A DNA stretch of 6,987 bases from Tannerella sp. (GCA_031271245.1 JAISWC010000238.1:1-6987); one strand, 5' to 3'. Counted from the stretch's first letter, positions 1 through 5,190 are shown. Numbers and translations are program-made. Notes: generated by a model from the sequence alone, not told the origin.

Positions 1-1112
1 GGGAAGCCATCCACCGAAACGGGAACAGTTGTGACTACATCAGCGAAAACATCCTGCAGCAAAGCCGGTTCGAGAATGGTTTCCTGACATACGGCACGCG
101 GAAATATCATACCTTATTATTAATCGAAGTGGAATCCGTCGAACCGGAGACGGCCGAGGCGCTGGCCGCGTTTGTCGCCGGCGGAGGCCGGGTGATATTC
201 GTGGGCAAAGAGCCGTATCGGTCGCCCGGGTGGAAAGACCACAAGAACAGGGATGAAAAGGTACGACAGACGGTCGAGGCCATGAAGCAGAGCCATCCGG
301 CGAAGCTGTTCACCGTCGACACGCCCGGCGACGACCTGATTGCGTGGTTCGGGGGCATACAGCAGCAGTGCGGTCTCAAGCCTTACCTGCATATCGAATC
401 GCCGGATCCCTTCGTCAGCCAGATTCGCTACCGGACGAAAGACAGGGATTTCCTTTTTATCGTCAACAGCAGCCTCGACCGGCGAATCACGACCGGCGTC
501 CGGTTTGCGGAGGCCGGCGGCCGCAAACCCTTGCTCTGGGATGCGGAAACAGGCGAAAAACATCCGTATCCGTCTGTTAAAGGCCAGACCCTGACGGTAG
601 ATTTGTATCCCGCCACTTCACAGCTGATTGTGTTTGAGAAGGCATCAGCCGAAGGCGAGGCAACAGTCGCTCCGCCGGCCGAAGGCCCCGGATTCGGCGA
701 CGGATGGAACATCCGCCTGGAGCATATCAGTGGCCGGAAGGAAACGCGCGAACAGGCGTCCCTGTTCGACCTGGCCGACGACCCGCAAACGCAGTCGTTT
801 GCGGGTTACGTGTACTACACCCGCGACGTGGATGACGCGGCAACCGGGCAATATCTGGACCTGGGACGGGTATACGGTGTGTCGGAGGTGACCGTCAACG
901 GCGAATCGCTCGGCTGCAGGTGGTACGGACGGCACCTGTACCGCCTTCCGGAACACCTGGCCAAAGCCGGACATAAGACGATTGAGGTAAAAGTCACGAC
1001 AACGGTCGGAAACTACCTGAAATCCTCACCGGACAACCTCACCGGGCAGGGCTGGACACGCCACCAGCCCTGGCAACCGGCAGGAATGATCGGACCGGTA
1101 AGGTTGCTGTAG
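1..1112 (+). CDS. Glycoside hydrolase, GH106-like (putative alpha-L-rhamnosidase), C-terminal part only
   Basis: The frame is open from base 3 to the TAG at 1110-1112 (369 residues), so the gene begins upstream of the window. An internal GTG at 129 is not a credible start because the protein-like sequence continues before it. The first residues (NSCDYISENIL) resemble the GH106 segment in which a D-Y motif precedes an N/S-E pair. Residues ~40-75 contain an alpha/beta stretch with GGGRVIFVG, as in the amidotransferase-like domain of such enzymes. Residues ~150-215 (FIVNSS, LWDAETGE) form a beta region. Residues ~230-369 form a galactose-binding-like beta-sandwich with the typical LDLG...SEVTVNGESLG and PAGMIGPVRL ending. 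Family members are periplasmic or surface enzymes that remove rhamnose from pectin or other glycans, usually within polysaccharide-utilisation loci. The catalytic region and signal peptide are not visible, so substrate is inferred. The C-terminal fold also occurs in GH2-like enzymes. The gene is GC-rich, like ilvD. Confidence 0.8.
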   Translation, partial: EAIHRNGNSCDYISENILQQSRFENGFLTYGTRKYHTLLLIEVESVEPETAEALAAFVAGGGRVIFVGKEPYRSPGWKDHKNRDEKVRQTVEAMKQSHPAKLFTVDTPGDDLIAWFGGIQQQCGLKPYLHIESPDPFVSQIRYRTKDRDFLFIVNSSLDRRITTGVRFAEAGGRKPLLWDAETGEKHPYPSVKGQTLTVDLYPATSQLIVFEKASAEGEATVAPPAEGPGFGDGWNIRLEHISGRKETREQASLFDLADDPQTQSFAGYVYYTRDVDDAATGQYLDLGRVYGVSEVTVNGESLGCRWYGRHLYRLPEHLAKAGHKTIEVKVTTTVGNYLKSSPDNLTGQGWTRHQPWQPAGMIGPVRLL

Positions 1113-1129
1113 CTTCGCCGCAGAACGAA

Positions 1130-1182
1130 GACGAAGAACAGGAAAGAGCTGAATAATAACAGGTTCAGACCTGTTCTTCGTC
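1130..1182 (+). terminator. Inverted repeat after hydrolase gene, possible terminator
   Basis: A perfect 13-bp inverted repeat starts 18 bases after the hydrolase stop: 1130-1142 (GACGAAGAACAGG) pairs with 1170-1182, leaving a 27-base loop. A second, tighter hairpin (1158-1164 with 1169-1175, AACAGGT/ACCTGTT, loop TCAG) uses part of the same right arm, so the two cannot form together. No clean U-run follows on the plus strand (CGTTTCCC). On the minus strand the small hairpin is followed by ATTATT. The position suggests 3'-end formation or stabilisation; factor-independent termination is uncertain. A further 6-bp hairpin lies at 1188-1204 (CCCATA/TATGGG). Confidence 0.35.
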
Positions 1183-1212
1183 CGTTTCCCATAGTTTATA
1201 TGGGGTGATATT

Positions 1213-1338
1213 CTATGCTTGAAACATATCGCTTATCCCGAACTCAGGTCTTTGTTTTTTTTGCTTCTCGCGATGCAGGGATGCTCTGCATATGCGCAAT
1301 TGCTCTTCCAGTTTTTCTTCGCGTTTCGTTTTTATCAC
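1213..1338 (-). CDS. Possible small protein, 41 residues, unknown function
   Basis: On the minus strand a GTG at 1338 opens a 41-residue frame ending in TAG at 1213. The product is strongly charged (MIKTKREEKLEEQLRI at the start) with a predicted helical K/E/R/Q-rich body and the end GISDMFQA. A Bacteroidota-type box TATCTTTG lies at 1374-1367, placing a start of transcription about 20 bases before the GTG. An in-frame TAA precedes the GTG, so it is not simply the tail of a longer frame here. Against it: the GTG start, the short length, no clear ribosome site, and an overlapping plus-strand frame of similar length. It may also be a remnant. I do not recognise a family. Confidence 0.25.
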   Translation of the reverse strand: MIKTKREEKLEEQLRICRASLHREKQKKQRPEFGISDMFQA

Positions 1339-1366
1339 ATGACTTTATTTGAATAATTTAACGCTG

Positions 1367-1374
1367 CAAAGATA
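1367..1374 (-). promoter_or_regulatory. Candidate promoter -7 box (TATCTTTG)
   Basis: The minus strand reads TATCTTTG, an exact match to the Bacteroidota -7 consensus TAnnTTTG. It points toward the possible 41-residue ORF ending at 1213. No TTTG -33 element is seen at the usual 19-21 base spacing; instead that spacer holds a C7A6 run (T6G7 on the plus strand, 1378-1390). The match to the box is seen directly, but promoter function is uncertain. Confidence 0.3.
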
Positions 1375-1413
1375 CGATTTTTTGGGGGGGAAGGTTATTA
1401 TTCGGTTTGCACA

Positions 1414-1528
1414 CCCTACCCATAGGGACGAGATATGTTGCAGAACAGCCATATTCCGTCCCTGACGGGACGGGGGTGGGATGTGAAGCGCACATTTTCT
1501 ACCAACATGTTGTCCTTGCGGGACAGGG
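1414..1528. repeat. ~115-bp element with imperfect terminal inverted repeats (MITE- or REP-like)
   Basis: The left end (1414-1440) contains a small hairpin (CCCTA/TAGGG) followed by GACGAGATATGTTG. The right end (1503-1528) contains CAACATGTTGTCC then a short hairpin (TGTCC/GGACA) ending CAGGG. Read as reverse complements the two ends share CAACAT, GTCC, GGG and AGGG in order, so they look like degenerate terminal inverted repeats. In the centre is a perfect 7-bp stem (1456-1462 with 1467-1473, CCGTCCC/GGGACGG, loop TGAC). The right end also contains the perfect 10-bp palindrome CAACATGTTG (1503-1512), partly repeated at 1541-1549. It encodes no plausible protein. Similar GTCCC-rich dyads are, from memory, common between Bacteroidota genes, but copy number in this genome cannot be seen. 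Confidence 0.45.
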
Positions 1529-1639
1529 AACCGATTCGTTACATGTTGTTTGTTTTGCGTGCCTAAGGGAACTTGCCGAGAATAAGGATTTTCTAATATC
1601 CATCCTGTTTTGCGACCATTTGAAATTCACCCTGGTGAA

Positions 1640-1659
1640 ATGGGGTGGTGACACCCCAT
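1640..1659 (-). terminator. Hairpin downstream of the RyR-AAA ATPase, probable terminator
   Basis: A perfect 8-bp stem (ATGGGGTG/CACCCCAT) with a 4-base loop lies 28 bases past the ATPase stop at 1688. On the minus strand the stem is followed by TTTC rather than a long U-run. A weaker dyad (TTCACC/GGTGAA, 1626-1639) adjoins it. Placement and stability support a terminator, but the weak U-tract leaves it unproven. Confidence 0.4.
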
Positions 1660-1687
1660 CGTTTAATGGACATTTTGGGATCATTCA

Positions 1688-4102
1688 TCACTCTTTCCTG
1701 TACACTCCATACCCGACATGATCCAAAATCCCGATCATATTTCGGACCGATTCCTTGTCCCTGTTCTGTTCCTCTTCGGTCAGTTTATCCCATTCAACGA
1801 GGCAGTCGTGGTGTTTTTTCCGGTCATTGCGCACAGGAGCATACACCCAGTTGTCTTCTATTTTTTCATACATCCAGCGTTGATGTTCCTGTTCTGCCAT
1901 TCGCAAAACTTCCTCATCGGTAAAAGCGGTGACAGCCTTTCTGTTTTCGTCTTTCAACGTCATTTCGCATTGGATCAGCGCCAGTTTTTCGGAATAGCTT
2001 CTTGCCTGATTGAGGTTTGACAGTTTAAACTCTATGGCAAGTTCTTCCCAGGGTTTTGCATTGGGACGTTTTCTCCTGTTTTCATCCATATACTTGACAA
2101 ATCTTTCATGAATCGCCTTTGCCATCACTCCTTCGAGCGAGTTCTCAATAATCGGCAGCAACAAAATATCCGTAAACTTGCGGTCGTCCAGATGCACGGA
2201 CATCTGGTTACCCATCGGCAAACCGGAAGGCTGCCATACGCTGTTTTCAATCTTGCTCATTTTAAAGATGGTCTCCATGGAACGCACACCATGTTTGTAT
2301 TCGGGCACGTAGAGCATCGCCCGGAGGATATTTTCGTCGATAAAGTTTTTTCCTGCTTTTACATTTTCTTTCAGCCGCTCGTCGTGTTCGCACAGACTGC
2401 GCAGCAGCAATGCCCGCCGCAGGATATAAGCATTGTCGGAATCATCCCGGCGGTTGGGGCCTGCAATGTCGATGGTTCCTTTGATGCGGCTCGCAAAATC
2501 GGGTCCCTTGACATTTTTGAATGTCCGCTGCACCTGTTCGTCGGCGGAACTCATCGGAGCGATGAAATCCCTGAAAGTAGAAGCCGTGCCGCCCGCAAAA
2601 ACCAGAATACACTTGCCCAGCGGATGTTCGCCGGAAGCGTCTTTGAATTTACCGACCTGCATCGGCATCAGGAAATTCTTGAGCCACTTCAATTCACCGG
2701 AATCAAATTCGTCGAAAAAGACTAACGGCAGTTTGTCTTCAAAGACGATGTCGCGCACCTTCTGGAATGCGGCGCCCAGTTCGTCATCGCTGCCAGTCTG
2801 CGCCACATTCACCGTGTCGGTCTTGATGAATGCGGTGCCCAGTTCGTCGTCGCTGCCAGTCTGCGCCACATTCACTGTGTCGGTCTTGTTGTTACTGTCT
2901 CCGAGGCTTTTGGCGATCTGTTTCACGCCAAAGGACTTTCCGGAACCCGGCGAACCGAATACGGCAATCGAAAGAGGCGTAATGTCTTCACCTTTGGAGA
3001 ATTTCTTGTTTGCATACGCTTCAATCAGGTTGCGGATATTGTGAAAACCCTCTATCTCGAAGCGGTCGATGGATTTCAGTCCGCCCATTTTCAGAAAGGG
3101 AAATCCTTTTCCTTTCAGGCTGTCGTCGCCGTATTTGATGTAGTTTACGGCGAGTTCGTGCATATCTTTCTCTTTCTTGCTGTTGGCAATTAACCACGTG
3201 CCCGGGTCAATGGTGTTGCCGTCTTCCAGGACGGGAATCGGTATTAAATTTTCTTCGTCGTCGCTTTCTTTTTCAACGTTGTTATTCTTCAAAATGGGTG
3301 TGAGTTGCAGCATCTTTGTTTCGTTTACGACATCGGTAAATTGCCGGGCTGCGGCGGCGACCATTGCAACGAAACCGTTGCCGGAAAGAGGTTTACGCCG
3401 TTGTGTGCCTTCGCAGCTTCCATCCGCCAGAACCATCGAAGCGCTCTTGATGATATGCTTGTTTCCGAGTTTTCCCGTTTTTAGGTAAACGACGGCGTCG
3501 TCTTCAAAAGGAATGAGGATGTGGGGCGCTTTCAGCAGGTAACTGATAGCCGTGTTGTTGTTCAGTTGCCAAATCAGATTCATGACACTGCGTTCCCACG
3601 AAATAGACTTGCTAATCATAGCGCCGTTATTTCGCAGCACATCGGCGTCGAGCATCAGGAAACAGCGGGACGCCACGCTGTTGAAGAGTTCCCTGTCGGG
3701 CAAAACGCTGTTTGACGCCCAAAGCGTTGGCGTACGTTTGTCCGGTAAAGAAATGTTTCCCTGACCGTTGTCCAAAATCACATTGTTTGGCAGTTTGACA
3801 GCCGTTTTTCCGCAAACCGGTGTAATTTCGTATCCGGAATGTAAGAGAAAGCGAATGGTTTCCAACGCTGTATTCCGGTCGTATGCCTTTTCGTTTTCGG
3901 GCAAGTCTTCGTATGGAACAAGACAGGGATGCTCTTTCCGTTCGTCGTTGCGTTCCACGCCCTGTTTCCAGCCTTCGGCGCGACGCTGTTTTGCCCAGAC
4001 GTCATGCGTGTTTTTTGCCAGCAGTTCGGCTATTTCCGTCACGCCGGCAGGCAGTTTCACTTCACTTGTGTTCACAGGCTGCGGGATGTATTCTGTATTC
4101 AT
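1688..4102 (-). CDS. AAA-type ATPase with N- and C-terminal RyR domains
   Basis: About 804 residues from the ATG at 4102; a TTG two codons earlier (4108) is a weaker start. Order: RyR domain ~22-95 (VWAKQRRAEGW...HPCLVPYEDLPENEKAYDR); a central domain ~100-260 (SISWERS, LSGNGFVAMVAAAA) that faintly resembles a degenerate PfkB/ribokinase fold; a charged linker ~270-290; an AAA ATPase with Walker A GSPGSGKS (383-390), Walker B LVFFDEFD (460-467), a sensor-like FAGGTAS and the family motif GPDFASRIKG; a helical region; and a second RyR domain ~730-800 (EHQRWMYEKIEDNW...DKLTEEEQNRDK). No signal peptide or membrane segment is visible, so it is probably cytosolic. RyR domains in bacteria have been proposed to bind nucleotide-derived ligands in conflict systems; that role is inferred here. 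The ATPase motifs look intact. Oddity: a 21-residue tandem duplication at 406-447. It stands alone, divergent from the barrel-protein gene, and is visibly less GC-rich than ilvD. Confidence 0.9.
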   Translation of the reverse strand: MNTEYIPQPVNTSEVKLPAGVTEIAELLAKNTHDVWAKQRRAEGWKQGVERNDERKEHPCLVPYEDLPENEKAYDRNTALETIRFLLHSGYEITPVCGKTAVKLPNNVILDNGQGNISLPDKRTPTLWASNSVLPDRELFNSVASRCFLMLDADVLRNNGAMISKSISWERSVMNLIWQLNNNTAISYLLKAPHILIPFEDDAVVYLKTGKLGNKHIIKSASMVLADGSCEGTQRRKPLSGNGFVAMVAAAARQFTDVVNETKMLQLTPILKNNNVEKESDDEENLIPIPVLEDGNTIDPGTWLIANSKKEKDMHELAVNYIKYGDDSLKGKGFPFLKMGGLKSIDRFEIEGFHNIRNLIEAYANKKFSKGEDITPLSIAVFGSPGSGKSFGVKQIAKSLGDSNNKTDTVNVAQTGSDDELGTAFIKTDTVNVAQTGSDDELGAAFQKVRDIVFEDKLPLVFFDEFDSGELKWLKNFLMPMQVGKFKDASGEHPLGKCILVFAGGTASTFRDFIAPMSSADEQVQRTFKNVKGPDFASRIKGTIDIAGPNRRDDSDNAYILRRALLLRSLCEHDERLKENVKAGKNFIDENILRAMLYVPEYKHGVRSMETIFKMSKIENSVWQPSGLPMGNQMSVHLDDRKFTDILLLPIIENSLEGVMAKAIHERFVKYMDENRRKRPNAKPWEELAIEFKLSNLNQARSYSEKLALIQCEMTLKDENRKAVTAFTDEEVLRMAEQEHQRWMYEKIEDNWVYAPVRNDRKKHHDCLVEWDKLTEEEQNRDKESVRNMIGILDHVGYGVYRKE
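2762..2887 (-). repeat. 63-bp in-frame tandem duplication inside the ATPase
   Basis: Two directly adjacent 63-bp units, 2825-2887 (first in the reading direction) and 2762-2824, encode KTDTVNVAQTGSDDELGTAF-I and KTDTVNVAQTGSDDELGAAF-Q. Across the 60 bases of the shared core there are three differences: two synonymous (ACA/ACG, GAC/GAT) and one Thr/Ala change. The final codon of each unit differs (ATC/CAG). The segment lies between Walker A and Walker B, corresponding to the second strand and helix of the AAA core. The high identity implies a recent duplication or ongoing copy correction. Confidence 0.95.
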
Positions 4103-4127
4103 ATCCAATCATTTAGTATGTTTATAT

Positions 4128-4137
4128 GTTTATAAAC
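4128..4137. promoter_or_regulatory. 10-bp palindrome in the ATPase leader, possible operator
   Basis: GTTTATAAAC is a perfect palindrome lying between the candidate -7 box (4147-4154) and the ATPase start codon (4102), just after the predicted transcription start. AT-rich palindromes occur by chance, and a regulator is not visible in the window, so operator function is a weak inference. Confidence 0.2.
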
Positions 4138-4146
4138 CAAGCGATA

Positions 4147-4180
4147 CAAAAGTATGTATTTTATGGAAATCAACGCCAAA
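4147..4180 (-). promoter_or_regulatory. Candidate promoter for the ATPase gene
   Basis: On the minus strand TACTTTTG (4154-4147) matches the Bacteroidota -7 consensus TAnnTTTG. A TTTG (4180-4177) lies 22 bases upstream, slightly longer than the usual 19-21 spacing. Transcription would start near 4140, giving a leader of about 38 bases before the ATG at 4102. Confidence 0.45.
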
Positions 4181-4200
4181 CAAAATACGGAAAAAATGAA

Positions 4201-4383
4201 TTGATTCATCCTCCGGAAATAATTGGGCTAATCGATAGCTTGTTTTGGACTACTTTTAACGTAATTACGCCCAATCGTCTGTCACGTTTCATTCCGACCT
4301 TTGCTATCGGAATGCTAAAAGAAATTGGCAGGAAAACAAGTGACATTGAACATGAAACGAAGGATAAAGATGAATCAAAATAA
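4201..4383 (+). CDS. Possible small ORF or gene remnant overlapping the barrel-protein gene
   Basis: A plus-strand frame is open from before 4126 to the TAA at 4381-4383 and reads LIHPPEIIGLIDSLFW, then a segment ending KEIGRKTSDIEHETKDKDESK. Candidate starts are TTG 4201 (60 residues) and ATG 4126 (85 residues); the latter falls inside the presumed ATPase promoter region. Neither has a convincing ribosome site. The end overlaps the barrel-protein start (4370) by 14 bases, an arrangement that could couple translation. Composition is protein-like, hydrophobic then charged, but no family is recognised. It may equally be a decayed C-terminus or a chance frame. Confidence 0.25.
   Translation: MIHPPEIIGLIDSLFWTTFNVITPNRLSRFIPTFAIGMLKEIGRKTSDIEHETKDKDESK
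4290..4314. promoter_or_regulatory. 8-9-8 inverted repeat upstream of the barrel-protein gene
   Basis: CATTCCGA (4290-4297) and its exact complement TCGGAATG (4307-4314) flank nine bases containing CTTTG. The position, 55 bases before the start codon, suits a regulator site overlapping a promoter, or a leader hairpin. GACCTTTG within it is an imperfect -7 box, and TACTTTTA (4251-4258) is another imperfect candidate; neither has a good -33 partner. Confidence 0.35.
4359..4364 (+). promoter_or_regulatory. Ribosome binding site that sets the barrel-protein start
   Basis: GAAGGA lies five bases before the ATG at 4370. This favours 4370 over the upstream in-frame ATG at 4352 and TTG at 4325, and it places a normal signal peptide directly at the N-terminus. 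Confidence 0.6.
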
Positions 4384-4984
4384 ACGGACAAACAAAGCTT
4401 TCGTATGCTTATCCATGTTGATAATAACAGGTTTATGTAGAGTAAATGCTCAGGTATCGGTTTCGGGAGGGTTGAAAGTGGAAGCAAACATACATCAGTT
4501 CTGGCTGTATGATTTGGATGTCGTAAGTAAAATGAAAGTCGCTCCCAACCTGGGCTGTTTTGTTGAAATTGAATTGAATGACAAATTTGCCATTCAGCCG
4601 GAAGCGGTGTTTTTCTTCAGAAATTCGGGAATCAATCAGAATGACGATTTCCAGCAATGGGGAATGACCGTTCCGATCTATCTGGTTCGGCGGGAGTACA
4701 TTGACAGCGGTACGTGGTACTATGGAGTTGGCGTCTGTGCGGGATTTGGTTTTAATGCCCGCCTGAAAAATGCAAAAACGGCATTATATAAAAAAAATGA
4801 AGGACGAGCCGCCATGAACCGCTGGGATTACGGTATTACTGCCATGCTTGGCTACGAATACGGCAACGGGATACAAATTAATGTCGGACTGCTGCTTGGA
4901 CTGAATGACCAACTGGATGCCGGTAAAAACGACGCTACGGTGATAAATAAAGTGATCTCTGTGGGCATGGGGTATCACTTTTGA
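4370..4984 (+). CDS. Outer-membrane beta-barrel protein, PorT-like family
   Basis: A 204-residue protein. A Sec signal peptide occupies residues 1-27: a basic start (MNQNKRTNK), a hydrophobic core (FVCLSMLIITGL), and a likely cut after VNA before QVSVSGG. Cys23 is preceded by Leu, not a lipobox small residue, so a lipoprotein is unlikely. The mature part has alternating beta-strand patterns (VEIELNDKFAIQPEAVFFF, WYYGVGVCAGFGF, ITAMLGYEYGNGIQINVGLLLGL) and ends VGMGYHF. A C-terminal Phe is the usual barrel-assembly signal. These features fit the small Bacteroidota barrel proteins annotated as outer membrane beta-barrel or PorT-like, often of about 200 residues and with no known substrate. It is transcribed divergently from the ATPase and separated from ilvD by 233 bases with its own promoter, so it is probably monocistronic apart from the doubtful ORF overlapping its start. 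It is more AT-rich than ilvD. Family placement is likely; function is unknown. Confidence 0.85.
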   Translation: MNQNKRTNKAFVCLSMLIITGLCRVNAQVSVSGGLKVEANIHQFWLYDLDVVSKMKVAPNLGCFVEIELNDKFAIQPEAVFFFRNSGINQNDDFQQWGMTVPIYLVRREYIDSGTWYYGVGVCAGFGFNARLKNAKTALYKKNEGRAAMNRWDYGITAMLGYEYGNGIQINVGLLLGLNDQLDAGKNDATVINKVISVGMGYHF

Positions 4985-5013
4985 ACATCAGCAGGGTCGG
5001 GAATGTCATATAG

Positions 5014-5041
5014 AATGGAAAATGGAGAATGGAGAATGATT
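5014..5041 (+). repeat. Heptamer tandem repeat (AATGGAG)n
   Basis: Four consecutive 7-base units read AATGGAA, AATGGAG, AATGGAG, AATGATT. The run starts 30 bases after the barrel-protein stop. Short heptamer arrays of this kind are, from memory, seen between genes in Bacteroidota and cyanobacteria. Slippage could change copy number; no function is evident. Confidence 0.6.
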
Positions 5042-5059
5042 CATGTTGCTACGTTAATC

Positions 5060-5159
5060 CCGTCCTGTTCCCTTTGTCGTGTGTTTGTCTGCGTTTTTCT
5101 CTGAAATATTTTGGCATTCATGAAAGAACCTTTATCTTTGCCCGACAATAACAGGACGG
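5060..5159. repeat. 10-bp inverted repeat pair flanking the ilvD promoter
   Basis: CCGTCCTGTT (5060-5069) and its exact complement AACAGGACGG (5150-5159) are centred almost on the -33 box. The right copy falls in the first bases of the predicted transcript and overlaps the base of the leader hairpin by two bases. It could be a pair of binding sites for a looping regulator, or chance. Confidence 0.3.
5110..5140 (+). promoter_or_regulatory. ilvD promoter, Bacteroidota type
   Basis: TTTG (5110-5113), a 19-base spacer and TATCTTTG (5133-5140) match the Bacteroidota consensus TTTG-N19-21-TAnnTTTG fully. Transcription should start near 5146-5148, giving a leader of about 70 bases before the ilvD ATG at 5218. 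Confidence 0.8.
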
Positions 5160-5190
5160 AAGCCTTTCTCACACGGTGAGAGAGGCTTTC
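5158..5190 (+). promoter_or_regulatory. Strong hairpin in the ilvD 5' leader
   Basis: Bases 5158-5172 pair with 5176-5190 in a 15-bp stem with two G-U pairs and a 3-base ACG loop; the core is AAGCCTTTCTCAC opposite GTGAGAGAGGCTT. It begins about 10 bases into the predicted transcript and ends 27 bases before the ATG. It is not followed by a U-run and no leader peptide rich in Ile, Leu or Val codons is present, so classical attenuation is not supported. It could stabilise the mRNA, bind a protein, or be part of a leader RNA. I do not recognise a described riboswitch. Confidence 0.6.

Larger units (their letters stand above)
1113..1687. other. Long intergenic region between convergent genes
   Basis: The stretch separates the convergent hydrolase and ATPase genes. 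No conserved protein-coding gene and no tRNA or rRNA was recognised in it. It holds several hairpins behind the hydrolase (1130-1182 and 1188-1204), an isolated 6-bp hairpin at 1273-1291 (ATGCAG/CTGCAT), a candidate small minus-strand ORF with an upstream TAnnTTTG box, a T6G7 run at 1378-1390, a ~115-bp inverted-repeat-bounded element, and a terminator-like hairpin for the ATPase. It is markedly more AT-rich than the hydrolase gene, apart from the GC-rich core of the repeat element. Some of it may be debris of lost mobile DNA. Confidence 0.6.

Noticed and set aside
129..131. GTG as the start of the hydrolase
   Set aside because: The frame is open and hydrolase-like back to base 3, so this is an internal Val codon.
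1215..1352. 45-codon plus-strand frame starting ATG 1215
   Set aside because: It has no promoter box or ribosome site; its Phe/Leu/Cys-rich product looks like the complement of the charged minus-strand frame.
1407..1721. 104-codon plus-strand frame across the intergenic repeat
   Set aside because: It runs through the inverted-repeat element and a terminator-like hairpin into the ATPase 3' end; composition is not protein-like.
2108..2725. 205-codon plus-strand frame across the ATPase
   Set aside because: It is antisense to conserved AAA motifs and has no recognisable domain or promoter.
2762..2887. CRISPR-like direct repeats
   Set aside because: The two units are directly adjacent without spacers and are in frame within a protein domain.
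4106..4108. TTG as the ATPase start
   Set aside because: An ATG two codons later (4102) is the more usual start; the N-terminal difference is only two residues.
4325..4354. TTG 4325 or ATG 4352 as the barrel-protein start
   Set aside because: Both would put an extra basic extension before the signal peptide, whereas ATG 4370 has GAAGGA five bases upstream.
4370..4450. Lipoprotein signal in the barrel protein
   Set aside because: The residue before Cys23 is Leu, which does not fit the lipobox; a signal-peptidase I site after Ala27 fits better.
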